9,304 nucleotides of DNA from an uncultured Lysobacteraceae bacterium (lineage in GTDB: Bacteria; Pseudomonadota; Gammaproteobacteria; Xanthomonadales; Xanthomonadaceae). The position numbers and the translations under genes are program-made. The stretch's first letter is position 1, and every line of letters starts with the position of its first letter. This document shows, piece after piece, positions 1 to 6,582 of the stretch. The notes beneath the pieces are model-generated. The model was given only the letters and a program-made list of their open reading frames with translations. It was not told where the DNA came from and searched no databases. Location of the stretch: contig CALCNV010000117.1 of assembly GCA_937897645.1 (NCBI GenBank), positions 1-9,304 on the forward strand, written 5' to 3'.

Positions 1-241
1 GCAGGCCGGGGATGGTCACCCCGAATGCACTCATGATCGCCTGGCCCACGAAGTAGGTGACCACGATGGTGATGGCGACATACAGCGTGGCGCGATTGGC
101 CTGGCGGTTGCGCTCGCGATTGGGATAGCCCGCGGTCAAGCCAAGCAGCACCGCCGCGCTGGACAGCGGATTCGCGATCGGCAGCAGGCCGAACAGTGCG
201 AACGCAAACAGGGTGGCGAAATCGCCCAGGCCGAACGTCAT
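1..241 (-). CDS. marC: MarC-family integral membrane protein (N-terminal part, cut by window edge)
   Basis: The reverse strand from the ATG at 241 gives 80 residues and runs off the window. The protein has a hydrophobic first segment ending in LLPIANPLSS, a charged loop YPNRERNRQANRA, and a second hydrophobic segment ending in FGVTIPGL. This matches, from memory, E. coli MarC (LLPLANPLTT, ERNRQ, FGISIPGL) closely in order and spacing. The family (UPF0056) consists of inner-membrane proteins of about 200-220 residues with about six membrane spans. Their function is unclear, and the old link to multiple antibiotic resistance was not upheld. An in-frame ATG at 295 would add 18 residues, but it lies inside a hairpin arm (291-308) and would exceed the usual N-terminal length, so 241 is preferred. 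Neither start has a good Shine-Dalgarno. The gene follows kdpE by 73 bp on the same strand, so co-transcription is possible. No functional link to potassium uptake is known to me. Confidence 0.8.
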   Translation of the reverse strand, partial: MTFGLGDFATLFAFALFGLLPIANPLSSAAVLLGLTAGYPNRERNRQANRATLYVAITIVVTYFVGQAIMSAFGVTIPGL

Positions 242-290
242 CAGCAGATACCGCTTGAAAACCGGCCGCAATGGTAGCAGCTGCCTCGCC

Positions 291-308
291 GCCATCCGTG
301 CGGATGGC
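291..308 (-). other. Hairpin just after kdpE stop
   Basis: A perfect inverted repeat, GCCATCCG-TG-CGGATGGC, lies 6 bp past the kdpE stop codon. It can form a 7-bp stem with a 4-base loop. No T-tract follows on the minus strand, so it is not a classical intrinsic terminator. It could be an mRNA 3'-end stabiliser or a weak or Rho-assisted end point between kdpE and marC. The structure is seen directly; the role is inference. Confidence 0.4.
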
Positions 309-314
309 CAGGTT

Positions 315-1061
315 TCACGGCGTTCGCAGCAGGTTCTGCTCAGTTTGGGGCAGAAAGCGCAGACCCACGCCCGGCTCGGTGGCGATGTAGCGCGGCGCGG
401 CGGCGTCATCGCCAATCTTCTGCCGTAGTTTGCCGACGAGGATGCGCAGGTAATGCGTGTCGTGCTGGTGGGTCGGCCCCCACACGTCCTTGAGTATCTG
501 CGGTTGAGTCACCACGCGTCCGGCATGACCCAGCAGCAGCGCGAGCAGCATGTATTCCTTGCGGGTCAGCGCCACGGGTTCACCGGACAGGTGCACTTCG
601 CGACGTGACAGATCAATGCGCAAGCGACCATCATCGAAAACCGGAAGCGGCTCGTGGCTGTCGGCCGCATGCTGGCGCAGCAGTGCCCGCACGCGCGCCA
701 TCAATTCCTGCACGCCGAACGGCTTGGTGACGTAGTCGTTGGCGCCTGCATCGAGTGCAGCGACTTTTCCCGTTTCACCCGCACGCACCGTCAGCATGAC
801 CACCGGCACCTGTGACCATAGGCGCAGTTCCTTGAGTACCTCGTGGCCGTCCCTGTCGGGTAGCCCGATATCGAGAATGACCAGGTCTGCGCCTTGCGTG
901 GCCAACGCGGTCAGTCCGTCGGCGCCATTCGCGGCGAGGATCACCTGGTAGCCCTGCGCACGCAGGCTGATATCCAGGAACTTGCGGATCTGCGGTTCGT
1001 CATCCACCACCAGCACGCGCGCGGGCGATGCGGATGCAGTCGGTTCAGTCGGGTTGGGCAT
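315..1061 (-). CDS. kdpE: KdpE, OmpR-family response regulator of the potassium transport operon
   Basis: This 248-residue cytoplasmic DNA-binding protein is the partner of KdpD. The receiver domain (about residues 15-128) has the acidic pair D20/D21, the phospho-acceptor D64 in LVILDIGLPDRDG, T91, and K113 in the TKPF motif. The winged-helix domain (about 140-240) reads LTRKEYMLL, then VVTQPQILKDVWGP, HYLRILVGKLRQKI, and ends in TEPGVGLRFL. These match, from memory, KdpE specifically (VWGP, HYLRI, TETGIGYRF) rather than OmpR or PhoB. The N-terminal tail before the receiver is about 14 residues longer than E. coli KdpE and rich in Pro, Thr, Ser and Ala. The ATG at 1061 is the only ATG before the receiver domain. 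It lies inside the end of kdpD (17-bp overlap), pointing to translational coupling; the Shine-Dalgarno (GCAGG) is weak. Phosphorylated KdpE should activate kdpFABC through the box at 8494-8510. Confidence 0.96.
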   Translation of the reverse strand: MPNPTEPTASASPARVLVVDDEPQIRKFLDISLRAQGYQVILAANGADGLTALATQGADLVILDIGLPDRDGHEVLKELRLWSQVPVVMLTVRAGETGKVAALDAGANDYVTKPFGVQELMARVRALLRQHAADSHEPLPVFDDGRLRIDLSRREVHLSGEPVALTRKEYMLLALLLGHAGRVVTQPQILKDVWGPTHQHDTHYLRILVGKLRQKIGDDAAAPRYIATEPGVGLRFLPQTEQNLLRTP

Positions 1062-3705
1062 CGCTGGCCTGCGGCAGTGGCTCGATCAACGGCAGGGTAA
1101 TGCGGATGGTGGTGCCGCCGCCATCGCTGCCGGGAAGCGCCTCCACGCTGCCGCCGTGCGCGCCGACCATGCCCTGGCTGATGGTCAGCCCCAGACCGGT
1201 GCCGTTGCGCCCGCGGTCACCGCGCTCAACGCTGTAGAACATGTCGAAGATGCGTGCGCGTTCTTCTTCCGGTATGCCCGGCCCGTGGTCACGTACATCG
1301 ATGCGCAACTTCCCTTCGAGCAGGCGCGCGTCGACTTCCACGGCTTGATCGGACGGCGAGAACTTCGCCGCATTTTCCAGCACGTTGAAGAGTGCCTGCT
1401 CAAGCAAGGCCGGGTGCACCCAGATCGGTTTGAGCCCTGGTTCCACGGTGATGCGCAGCTTCACTTCGGGCTGGTAGCGCAACAACCGGCCGGTCGCAGA
1501 GCCGATCAGCTCGTCCACTCCAATCCAGTCGCGATTCAACGTCAGTCCGGTGTGGCCCAGCCGGGTCATGTCCAGCAGGTTCTGGATGTAGCGATCCAGT
1601 CGTTCGCCTTCCATCTGGATGGTATCGAGCAGGCTCTTGCGGTCTTCCGCATCCATTGCGTCGGAATAGTTCGCAAGGCTGCTGGCGGAACCGATCATTG
1701 ACGACAGCGGGGAACGCAGGTCGTGCGATACCGACGACAGCAGCGCCGAACGCAGGCGCTCGGTTTCGCCATTGACGCGCGCACTCTCCAGGTCGGAGAC
1801 CAGGCGAGTGCGCAGCGCGGCCTGGCCGATGTCGTCGACCATGGCCTCGGCCAGTCGACGCTGTTCAAACGCCAGCCGCGGGTATCCGGTGGCGAAGCGC
1901 AGGCCGGCGACGCCGATGGTGTCGCGATCACTCTTCACCGGCAGGAACCACCACGGCGACCCAGCGAGCGTGTCGGTGTAGCGTCCGGTGGCCTGTCCGT
2001 GGCGCTGCGCCCATTCGGCCGCCGCCAGGTCGGTGGCACTGAGCGTGGCGCCTTCGCTGGAGGCAAGTCCATCACCGATGCGAATCCAGGCCGGTACGTC
2101 GAAGGTCGCCTGCAAGGCGACGCGTCCAGCGGCCAACACCTGCCCCAGGTCGGCAGCGCTGGCGAGTTGGCGACCCAGTTCCTGCAGCGACGTGGCGTGT
2201 GTGTTGGCGGCGCGCAAAGCGACGACCTGCATTCGCAATTTCGCGGCGAGCCGGCCCGCGACCAGTGCCGCGACCAGGAACAGGAACACCGTGGTCACGC
2301 CCTGGCGTGCGCCGATGTTGAAAGTGAAGCGCGGCGCGATGAAGAAGAAGTTGTAGGCAAGGAAACACAGCACAGCCGTGGCCACCGCGGCGGTCATGCG
2401 CGTGCGGGCAGCGACCAGCACCACGGCGACGATGAAGACCATGGACAGGTCGTCCAGCCCAACCCAGCGCTCGGCCAGCCATGCGATGGCCACCGCCAAG
2501 ACGGTCGCCAGCAGCACCAGGGCGGAGTCATGGCGCGTGAACCCAAGACGCGTTGCGTGCGACTCGCGACGCGAACGTGCTCGGGCTTCCGGCGTATTGA
2601 CGATGGTGAGTTCGAAATGCGCACCACGTTGCAACAGCTGTTGGGTCAGGGTGCGATTGAACATGCGCGCCACGGGCCGCTCGCGCGTGCGCCCCAGCAC
2701 GATGGCGGAGACACCGGTGCGACCGGCGTGGTCGAGCAAGGCGTCGGCGATGCTTGTGCCATTCAGTACTTCGGTTTCCGCACCGAGCTTCCTTGCAAGG
2801 GCGAAGGCCTGGTCGAGTTCCTGCTGGCGGGCTTCATCGGCAACGCCGGTCTGCACGGTGACCACGACCCAGGGCGCATCGCGGCGTTCGGCCAGGCGCC
2901 GCGCGACGCGTACCAGGTATTCGGATTGGCCGAGTCCGTCGATGGCGACGAGCACGCGGCGACGTACGTTCATTCCGGAGAGGCCGCGTGCGGCATGGGT
3001 TTCGCGCAGGTCGCTGTCCACGCGGTCCGCCGCGGTCTGCATCGCCAGTTCGCGCAGCGCGATGAGGTTGGACGGGGAGAAGAACGTCTGCAATGCCTGC
3101 GCCGCCTGGTCTGGCACGTAGACCTTGCCCTGGCGCAAGCGTTCGATCAGTTCACGCGGCGGCAGGTCGACCAGCACGATGTCGCGCAGGCGATCAAAGA
3201 CCGAGTCCGGCACGGTCTCGCTGACCCGCACCCCGGTGATGCGGAACACCACGTCGTTGAGGCTTTCCAGGTGCTGGATGTTGATGGTGGTATGGACGTC
3301 GATGCCGGCATCCAGCAATTCCACCACGTCCTGCCAGCGGCGCTCGTGGCGGCTGCCGGTGGCGTTCCGATGCGCGAGTTCGTCGACCAGCACGATGGCA
3401 GGCTTGCGCGCGAGGATCGCGTCGAGATCCATTTCCTCAAAGGTCCGCTCGCGATACTGCAGGCGCGCGCGCGGTATCAGCTCCAGGCCATCCAGCAGTG
3501 CGGCGGTTTCACTACGACCGTGGGTTTCGACGATGCCGACCACCACGTCGATGCTGTGCTTGTGCAGTTCGCGGGCGCGCGACAGCATGGCGTAGGTCTT
3601 TCCCACGCCAGGGGCGGCGCCAAGGAAAATAGTGAGCCGCCCGCTACCTTCGCGGCGGAGTTCGCCGATCAGGGCATCGGCCTGGTGGGTACGAGGGTCG
3701 ATCAT
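1045..3705 (-). CDS. kdpD: KdpD, osmosensitive K+ channel histidine kinase
   Basis: This inner-membrane sensor kinase phosphorylates KdpE under K+ limitation or ionic stress. From the ATG at 3705 it is 886 residues, near the 894 of E. coli KdpD. Domains in order: N-terminal KdpD domain (about 1-225) with Walker A GAAPGVGKT (29-37), VDELAH (107-112) and TINIQHLESLNDVV; a USP-like domain (about 248-370); four membrane spans (about 395-486) including the family signature NFFFIAPRFTF; a GAF-like stretch (about 500-630); and a kinase core with H661 in SSVSHDLRSPLSS, an N box (NVLENAAKF, about 774), G1 (DHGPGIPEE, about 806) and G2 (GTGLGLTIS, about 835). All catalytic boxes are intact. A TTG at 3723 would add six residues, but the ATG at 3705 gives a normal N-terminus (MIDPRTHQADAL). 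Neither start has a recognisable Shine-Dalgarno. The 207-bp gap after kdpC, filled by a repeat, suggests expression partly separate from kdpFABC. Confidence 0.95.
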   Translation of the reverse strand: MIDPRTHQADALIGELRREGSGRLTIFLGAAPGVGKTYAMLSRARELHKHSIDVVVGIVETHGRSETAALLDGLELIPRARLQYRERTFEEMDLDAILARKPAIVLVDELAHRNATGSRHERRWQDVVELLDAGIDVHTTINIQHLESLNDVVFRITGVRVSETVPDSVFDRLRDIVLVDLPPRELIERLRQGKVYVPDQAAQALQTFFSPSNLIALRELAMQTAADRVDSDLRETHAARGLSGMNVRRRVLVAIDGLGQSEYLVRVARRLAERRDAPWVVVTVQTGVADEARQQELDQAFALARKLGAETEVLNGTSIADALLDHAGRTGVSAIVLGRTRERPVARMFNRTLTQQLLQRGAHFELTIVNTPEARARSRRESHATRLGFTRHDSALVLLATVLAVAIAWLAERWVGLDDLSMVFIVAVVLVAARTRMTAAVATAVLCFLAYNFFFIAPRFTFNIGARQGVTTVFLFLVAALVAGRLAAKLRMQVVALRAANTHATSLQELGRQLASAADLGQVLAAGRVALQATFDVPAWIRIGDGLASSEGATLSATDLAAAEWAQRHGQATGRYTDTLAGSPWWFLPVKSDRDTIGVAGLRFATGYPRLAFEQRRLAEAMVDDIGQAALRTRLVSDLESARVNGETERLRSALLSSVSHDLRSPLSSMIGSASSLANYSDAMDAEDRKSLLDTIQMEGERLDRYIQNLLDMTRLGHTGLTLNRDWIGVDELIGSATGRLLRYQPEVKLRITVEPGLKPIWVHPALLEQALFNVLENAAKFSPSDQAVEVDARLLEGKLRIDVRDHGPGIPEEERARIFDMFYSVERGDRGRNGTGLGLTISQGMVGAHGGSVEALPGSDGGGTTIRITLPLIEPLPQASDAQPD

Positions 3706-3706
3706 G

Positions 3707-3729
3707 CAATGATTGTGCGCCAATGATTG
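3707..3729. repeat. Two copies of palindrome CAATGATTG beside the kdpD start
   Basis: CAATGATTG occurs at 3707-3715 and again at 3721-3729, a 14-bp period. Each copy is a 4+1+4 inverted repeat, and the direct match extends one more base (T). A degenerate third copy, TAATGATTC, lies at 3779-3787. The pair sits directly upstream of, on the minus strand, the kdpD ATG. It could be an operator for an unknown regulator or a small duplication; no family is assigned. Confidence 0.5.
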
Positions 3730-3775
3730 TCAACTTGCCGTTCTTGATCTTCTCGATCTTGACGCTGCCTTCGAT
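3728..3775 (-). pseudogene. Short coding-like remnant in the kdpC-kdpD gap
   Basis: On the minus strand, 16 codons (translating to IEGSVKIEKIKNGKLT) have G or C in 14 of 16 third positions, the pattern of real genes here. The frame has no start of its own, is out of frame with kdpD, and abuts the inverted-repeat element at 3788. It may be the stump of a gene lost when the repeat arrived. The tract is too short to assign a family, and chance cannot be excluded. Confidence 0.2.
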
Positions 3776-3787
3776 TACTAATGATTC

Positions 3788-3894
3788 GGATCGTCATTCC
3801 CGCGAAGGCGGGAACCCAGGGACGTTGCTTTTAGAGCAATAACCTCGCGCAAATCCAAGTCGCTGGGTTCCCGCCTTCCCGGGAATGACGATCC
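3788..3894. repeat. Dispersed hairpin repeat element with 32-bp terminal inverted arms
   Basis: The left arm (3788-3819) and the reverse complement of the right arm (3863-3894) match at 31 of 32 bases, around a 43-base centre. The centre holds a smaller stem-loop, TTGCT-TTTAG-AGCAA (3825-3839). Each arm contains the core CGTCATTCCCG-GAAGGCGGGAA. From general knowledge this is the widespread proteobacterial intergenic repeat whose spurious translation reads like 'VIPAKAGIQ'; here the shadow reading is IVIPGKAGTQ. No target-site duplication is visible. A run of eight T (3897-3904) follows the hairpin on the plus strand, giving a terminator-like arrangement only for transcripts moving left to right, opposite to the kdp genes. 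In the kdp mRNA the stem would be very stable and could protect the kdpFABC 3' end or reduce read-through into kdpDE. Confidence 0.88.
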
Positions 3895-3912
3895 CCTTTT
3901 TTTTACACACAT

Positions 3913-4509
3913 CTATTGCTGCGCATCCAATGCCATATTCAGCTCCAAAACGTTGACGCGCTGCTGGCCAAGGAGCCCCAACTGTGGTCCACGTGTATGC
4001 GCCGCAACCATTTCCCTCACCCACTTCGGATCCAGGTTACGGACCAGTGCAACGCGCTCAATTTGCACTTCTGCACCAGCGGGCGATATGTCCGGATCCA
4101 GACCTCCACCAGATTGGGTCACCAGATCGGCTGGCACATCCCGCATGGCGATCCCATCGCGCTTGGCCACCGAGGCCGTGGCTTCATCGATGCGCTTTCG
4201 CAGCTCAGGATTTGTGCGTGCCTGGTTGCTGCCGGCAGCCGACATCGGGTCGTAGCCCGCGGCGGACGGGCGCGGCTGGAAGTAGCGCGGATCGGCGAAC
4301 GGTTGTGCGACCAGCGATGAGCCGACGGCCTTGCCGTTGCGCATGACGATGCTGCCCGTGGCCTGTTGCGGAAACAGCGCACGACCGAGTGCCGTGCCGG
4401 CGAGCGAGTAGAGAAAGCCCATGCCGAGCAGGATGACCAGCGCGAAAGCGGCAGAGCCACGGAGCAGGCCGGCGTTTTTGTGCTGTAGTTGTGATGGTGT
4501 GGAGTTCAT
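3913..4509 (-). CDS. kdpC: KdpC, accessory subunit of the K+-transporting ATPase
   Basis: KdpC is a single-span membrane protein that associates with KdpA/KdpB and is needed for activity of the complex. From the ATG at 4509 it has 198 residues (E. coli KdpC about 190). The membrane span is about residues 18-40, followed by LGRALFPQQATGS, the conserved block YFQPRPSAAGYDP with AAGSNQARTNPEL, then PADLVTQSGGGLDPDISP, and a C-terminus VNVLELNMALD. All are family signatures. The ATG at 4521 overlaps the kdpB stop (ATGA) and would add MRKN. However, the sequence ATGAGGAAAAACATG supplies a good Shine-Dalgarno (GAGGA) five bases before the second ATG, so 4509 is preferred. Either way translation is coupled to kdpB. 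Confidence 0.95.
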   Translation of the reverse strand: MNSTPSQLQHKNAGLLRGSAAFALVILLGMGFLYSLAGTALGRALFPQQATGSIVMRNGKAVGSSLVAQPFADPRYFQPRPSAAGYDPMSAAGSNQARTNPELRKRIDEATASVAKRDGIAMRDVPADLVTQSGGGLDPDISPAGAEVQIERVALVRNLDPKWVREMVAAHTRGPQLGLLGQQRVNVLELNMALDAQQ

Positions 4510-4514
4510 GTTTT

Positions 4515-4519
4515 TCCTC
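4515..4519 (-). promoter_or_regulatory. Ribosome binding site deciding the kdpC start
   Basis: GAGGA on the minus strand begins within the kdpB stop region and lies five bases before the ATG at 4509. The alternative ATG at 4521 has no comparable site. This favours the shorter KdpC and fits re-initiation by ribosomes finishing kdpB. Confidence 0.65.
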
Positions 4520-6572
4520 ATACCCCGATCGTGGCGACCAGCGCCATGTCGATCAACTTGATGGCCACGAACGGCAGCACTATGCCGCCCACGCCGTACA
4601 TCAGCATGTTCCTGCGCAACAAGACCGTGGCGCCTGCGGGTTTGAAGCGCACGCCACGCAATGCGAGTGGGATCAAAGCCGGGATGATCAACGCGTTGAA
4701 GATCAGCGCGGCCAGCACGGCATTGTTTGGGCTGGACAGGCGCATCACATTCAAGGCCGCCATGGACGGGATCGCCGCGGCGAACAGGGCCGGCAGGATC
4801 GCGAAATATTTCGACACGTCGTTGGCCAGCGAGAACGTGGTCAAGGCACCTCGCGTGATCAGCTGCTGCTTGCCGACTTCGACCACGGCAAGCAATTTGG
4901 CGGGATCGGAATCCAGGTCGACCATGTTGCCGGCTTCCTTCGCCGCCTGCGTGCCGGAGTTCATGGCCAGGCCTACGTCGGCCTGCGCCAACGCGGGTGC
5001 ATCGTTGGTGCCGTCGCCGACCATGGCGACCAGGCTGCCACGTGACTGTTCCAGGCGTATGCGCGCCAGCTTGTCTTCCGGCGTGGCCTCAGCGATGTAG
5101 TCGTCCACGCCGGCCTCGGCCGCAATGGCCGCTGCCGTCAGCGGATTGTCGCCGGTGATCATGACCGTGCGCACGCCCATGGCCCGAAGCCGGGCGAACT
5201 TCTCCTTCACGCCGTGCTTGACCACATCGGACAGTTCGACCACGCCCAGCACATGCTTGCCTTCGCTGACCACCAAAGGCGTGGCACCACCACGTGCCAC
5301 CTGCTCGATGCGCGCCGTGAGTTCGTTCGACGCGACGCTTCCCTGTGCTTCCACGTGGCGCTTGATCGCATCGCCGGCACCTTTCCGGATCGTACGGAGG
5401 TTGCCACGACCATCCTCCAGATCCACGCCGGACATGCGCGTCTGCGCTGTAAATTGCAGGTAATGGGCACGGGCGGGCTCCGGCGTGGTGCAGCCCTGCT
5501 CGCGGGCCAGCTTGACGATGGATTTCCCTTCGGGCGTCGGGTCCGCCAGCGAAGCCAGCAGCGCCGCTTCACGCAGCAGACCGGCATCCACGCCGGCCAC
5601 CGGATGGAACACCGTCGCCTGCCGGTCGCCATGGGTAATCGTGCCGGTCTTGTCGAGCAGCAGCACGTCCACGTCGCCGGCAACTTCCACTGCCTTGCCG
5701 GACTTGGCGAGCACGTTCGCCGACAGCGCGCGGTTCATGCCGGCAATGCCGATCGCAGGCAGCAGGCCGCCAATCGTGGTCGGGATCAGGCACACCAACA
5801 GAGCGATCAGCAGCAGCGGCGCGACTTTCACATCGACGAAGGCACCGATGACCGGCAAGGTAGCGACCACGATCAGGAAGGTGAGCGTCATCGCCGCGAG
5901 CAACATGGTCAAGGCGATTTCGTTCGGGGTCTTCTGCCGGTTGGCGCCTTCGACCAGCGCGATCATGCGATCGAGGAAGCTGTGGCCAGGCTCGGCGGTG
6001 ATGCGGATGATGATTTCATCCGACAGCACCTTGGTGCCGCCAATCACGCCGGAGCGGTCGGTGCCGGCTTCACGCAACACCGGCGCGGATTCGCCGGTGA
6101 CGGCGGATTCGTTGATGGTCGCCAGGCCCTGGATGATCTCGCCATCGGCGGGAATCTGTTCGCCTGCACTGACGATCACCGTATCGCCGGGACGCAGTTC
6201 GGCGGCAGGCACGTTGCGCTCCGTACCGCCAACATCCTGCTTGCGCGCCACCAGGTCTTTGCGCGCACGTCGCAACGAGGACGCCTGGCCGCGACCACGC
6301 GCTTCGGCGATCGCTTCGGCGAAATTGCCGAACAGCACGGTGACCAACAGGATCACGGTGACCGACCAGCCGAAGCCCGGCGAAGCCTGCCCCGCCAAGG
6401 TGATGACGGCAGACAGCAGCGTACCCAGCAACACGATGGCCATGACCGGGCTTTTCAGCAGGTGTCGTGGCGACAACTTGACGAAGGCATCACGCGTCGC
6501 GATGCGCAGGGCAGCGGTGTCCACCAAGGCAGGTTGGCGCGGGCGTTTTTCCTGGAAAGTGATTTCGCTCAT
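4518..6572 (-). CDS. kdpB: KdpB, catalytic P-type ATPase subunit of the K+ pump
   Basis: KdpB hydrolyses ATP to drive K+ import through the KdpFABC complex in the inner membrane. The product has 684 residues, the normal length. Visible motifs: actuator loop TGES (159-162), whose S162 matches the inhibitory phosphorylation site known in E. coli KdpB; the membrane motif CLIPTTIGGLLPAIG (from 261); phosphorylated aspartate D307 in DKTGTIT; nucleotide-site residues in QFTAQTRMSG (373-382) and RKGAGD (396-401); MITGDN (471-476); the hinge motif VGDGTNDAPALA (518-529); and SLANDVSKYFAI (581-592) with the conserved D585 and K588. Hydrophobic spans lie near 43-60, 69-83, 219-242, 251-270 and in the C-terminal third. 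The ATG at 6572 has a Shine-Dalgarno GAGGA (6584-6580) eight bases upstream, overlapping the kdpA stop. The gap after kdpA is 10 bp. Nothing is missing. Confidence 0.98.
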   Translation of the reverse strand: MSEITFQEKRPRQPALVDTAALRIATRDAFVKLSPRHLLKSPVMAIVLLGTLLSAVITLAGQASPGFGWSVTVILLVTVLFGNFAEAIAEARGRGQASSLRRARKDLVARKQDVGGTERNVPAAELRPGDTVIVSAGEQIPADGEIIQGLATINESAVTGESAPVLREAGTDRSGVIGGTKVLSDEIIIRITAEPGHSFLDRMIALVEGANRQKTPNEIALTMLLAAMTLTFLIVVATLPVIGAFVDVKVAPLLLIALLVCLIPTTIGGLLPAIGIAGMNRALSANVLAKSGKAVEVAGDVDVLLLDKTGTITHGDRQATVFHPVAGVDAGLLREAALLASLADPTPEGKSIVKLAREQGCTTPEPARAHYLQFTAQTRMSGVDLEDGRGNLRTIRKGAGDAIKRHVEAQGSVASNELTARIEQVARGGATPLVVSEGKHVLGVVELSDVVKHGVKEKFARLRAMGVRTVMITGDNPLTAAAIAAEAGVDDYIAEATPEDKLARIRLEQSRGSLVAMVGDGTNDAPALAQADVGLAMNSGTQAAKEAGNMVDLDSDPAKLLAVVEVGKQQLITRGALTTFSLANDVSKYFAILPALFAAAIPSMAALNVMRLSSPNNAVLAALIFNALIIPALIPLALRGVRFKPAGATVLLRRNMLMYGVGGIVLPFVAIKLIDMALVATIGV

Positions 6573-6582
6573 TTCAATATCC

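Noticed and set aside
1723..3726. 667-codon open frame on the plus strand, opposite kdpD
   Set aside because: It is the antisense shadow of kdpD. High GC removes stops from the opposite strand; the product has no membrane, domain or family features, while the kdpD frame has every expected motif.
3705..3733. Perfect TTGACA (3733-3728, minus strand) as a -35 for a kdpD promoter
   Set aside because: A -10 at the proper spacing would fall on the kdpD start codon, with only weak matches (such as TTGCAT), placing the transcript start inside the gene. An internal promoter at the kdpC-kdpD gap cannot be excluded, but this is not good evidence for one.
3895..3910. T8ACACAC tract on the plus strand, resembling half of the E. 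coli KdpE site
   Set aside because: Only one half-site is present: 11 bp upstream reads ATCCCC. It faces away from kdpD, and the operator before kdpF explains regulation better.
3794..4024. 76-codon minus-strand frame across the kdpC end and the repeat
   Set aside because: Its second half is the translation of the dispersed repeat (IVIPGKAGTQ) and its first half is out of frame with kdpC; this is a known type of spurious ORF.
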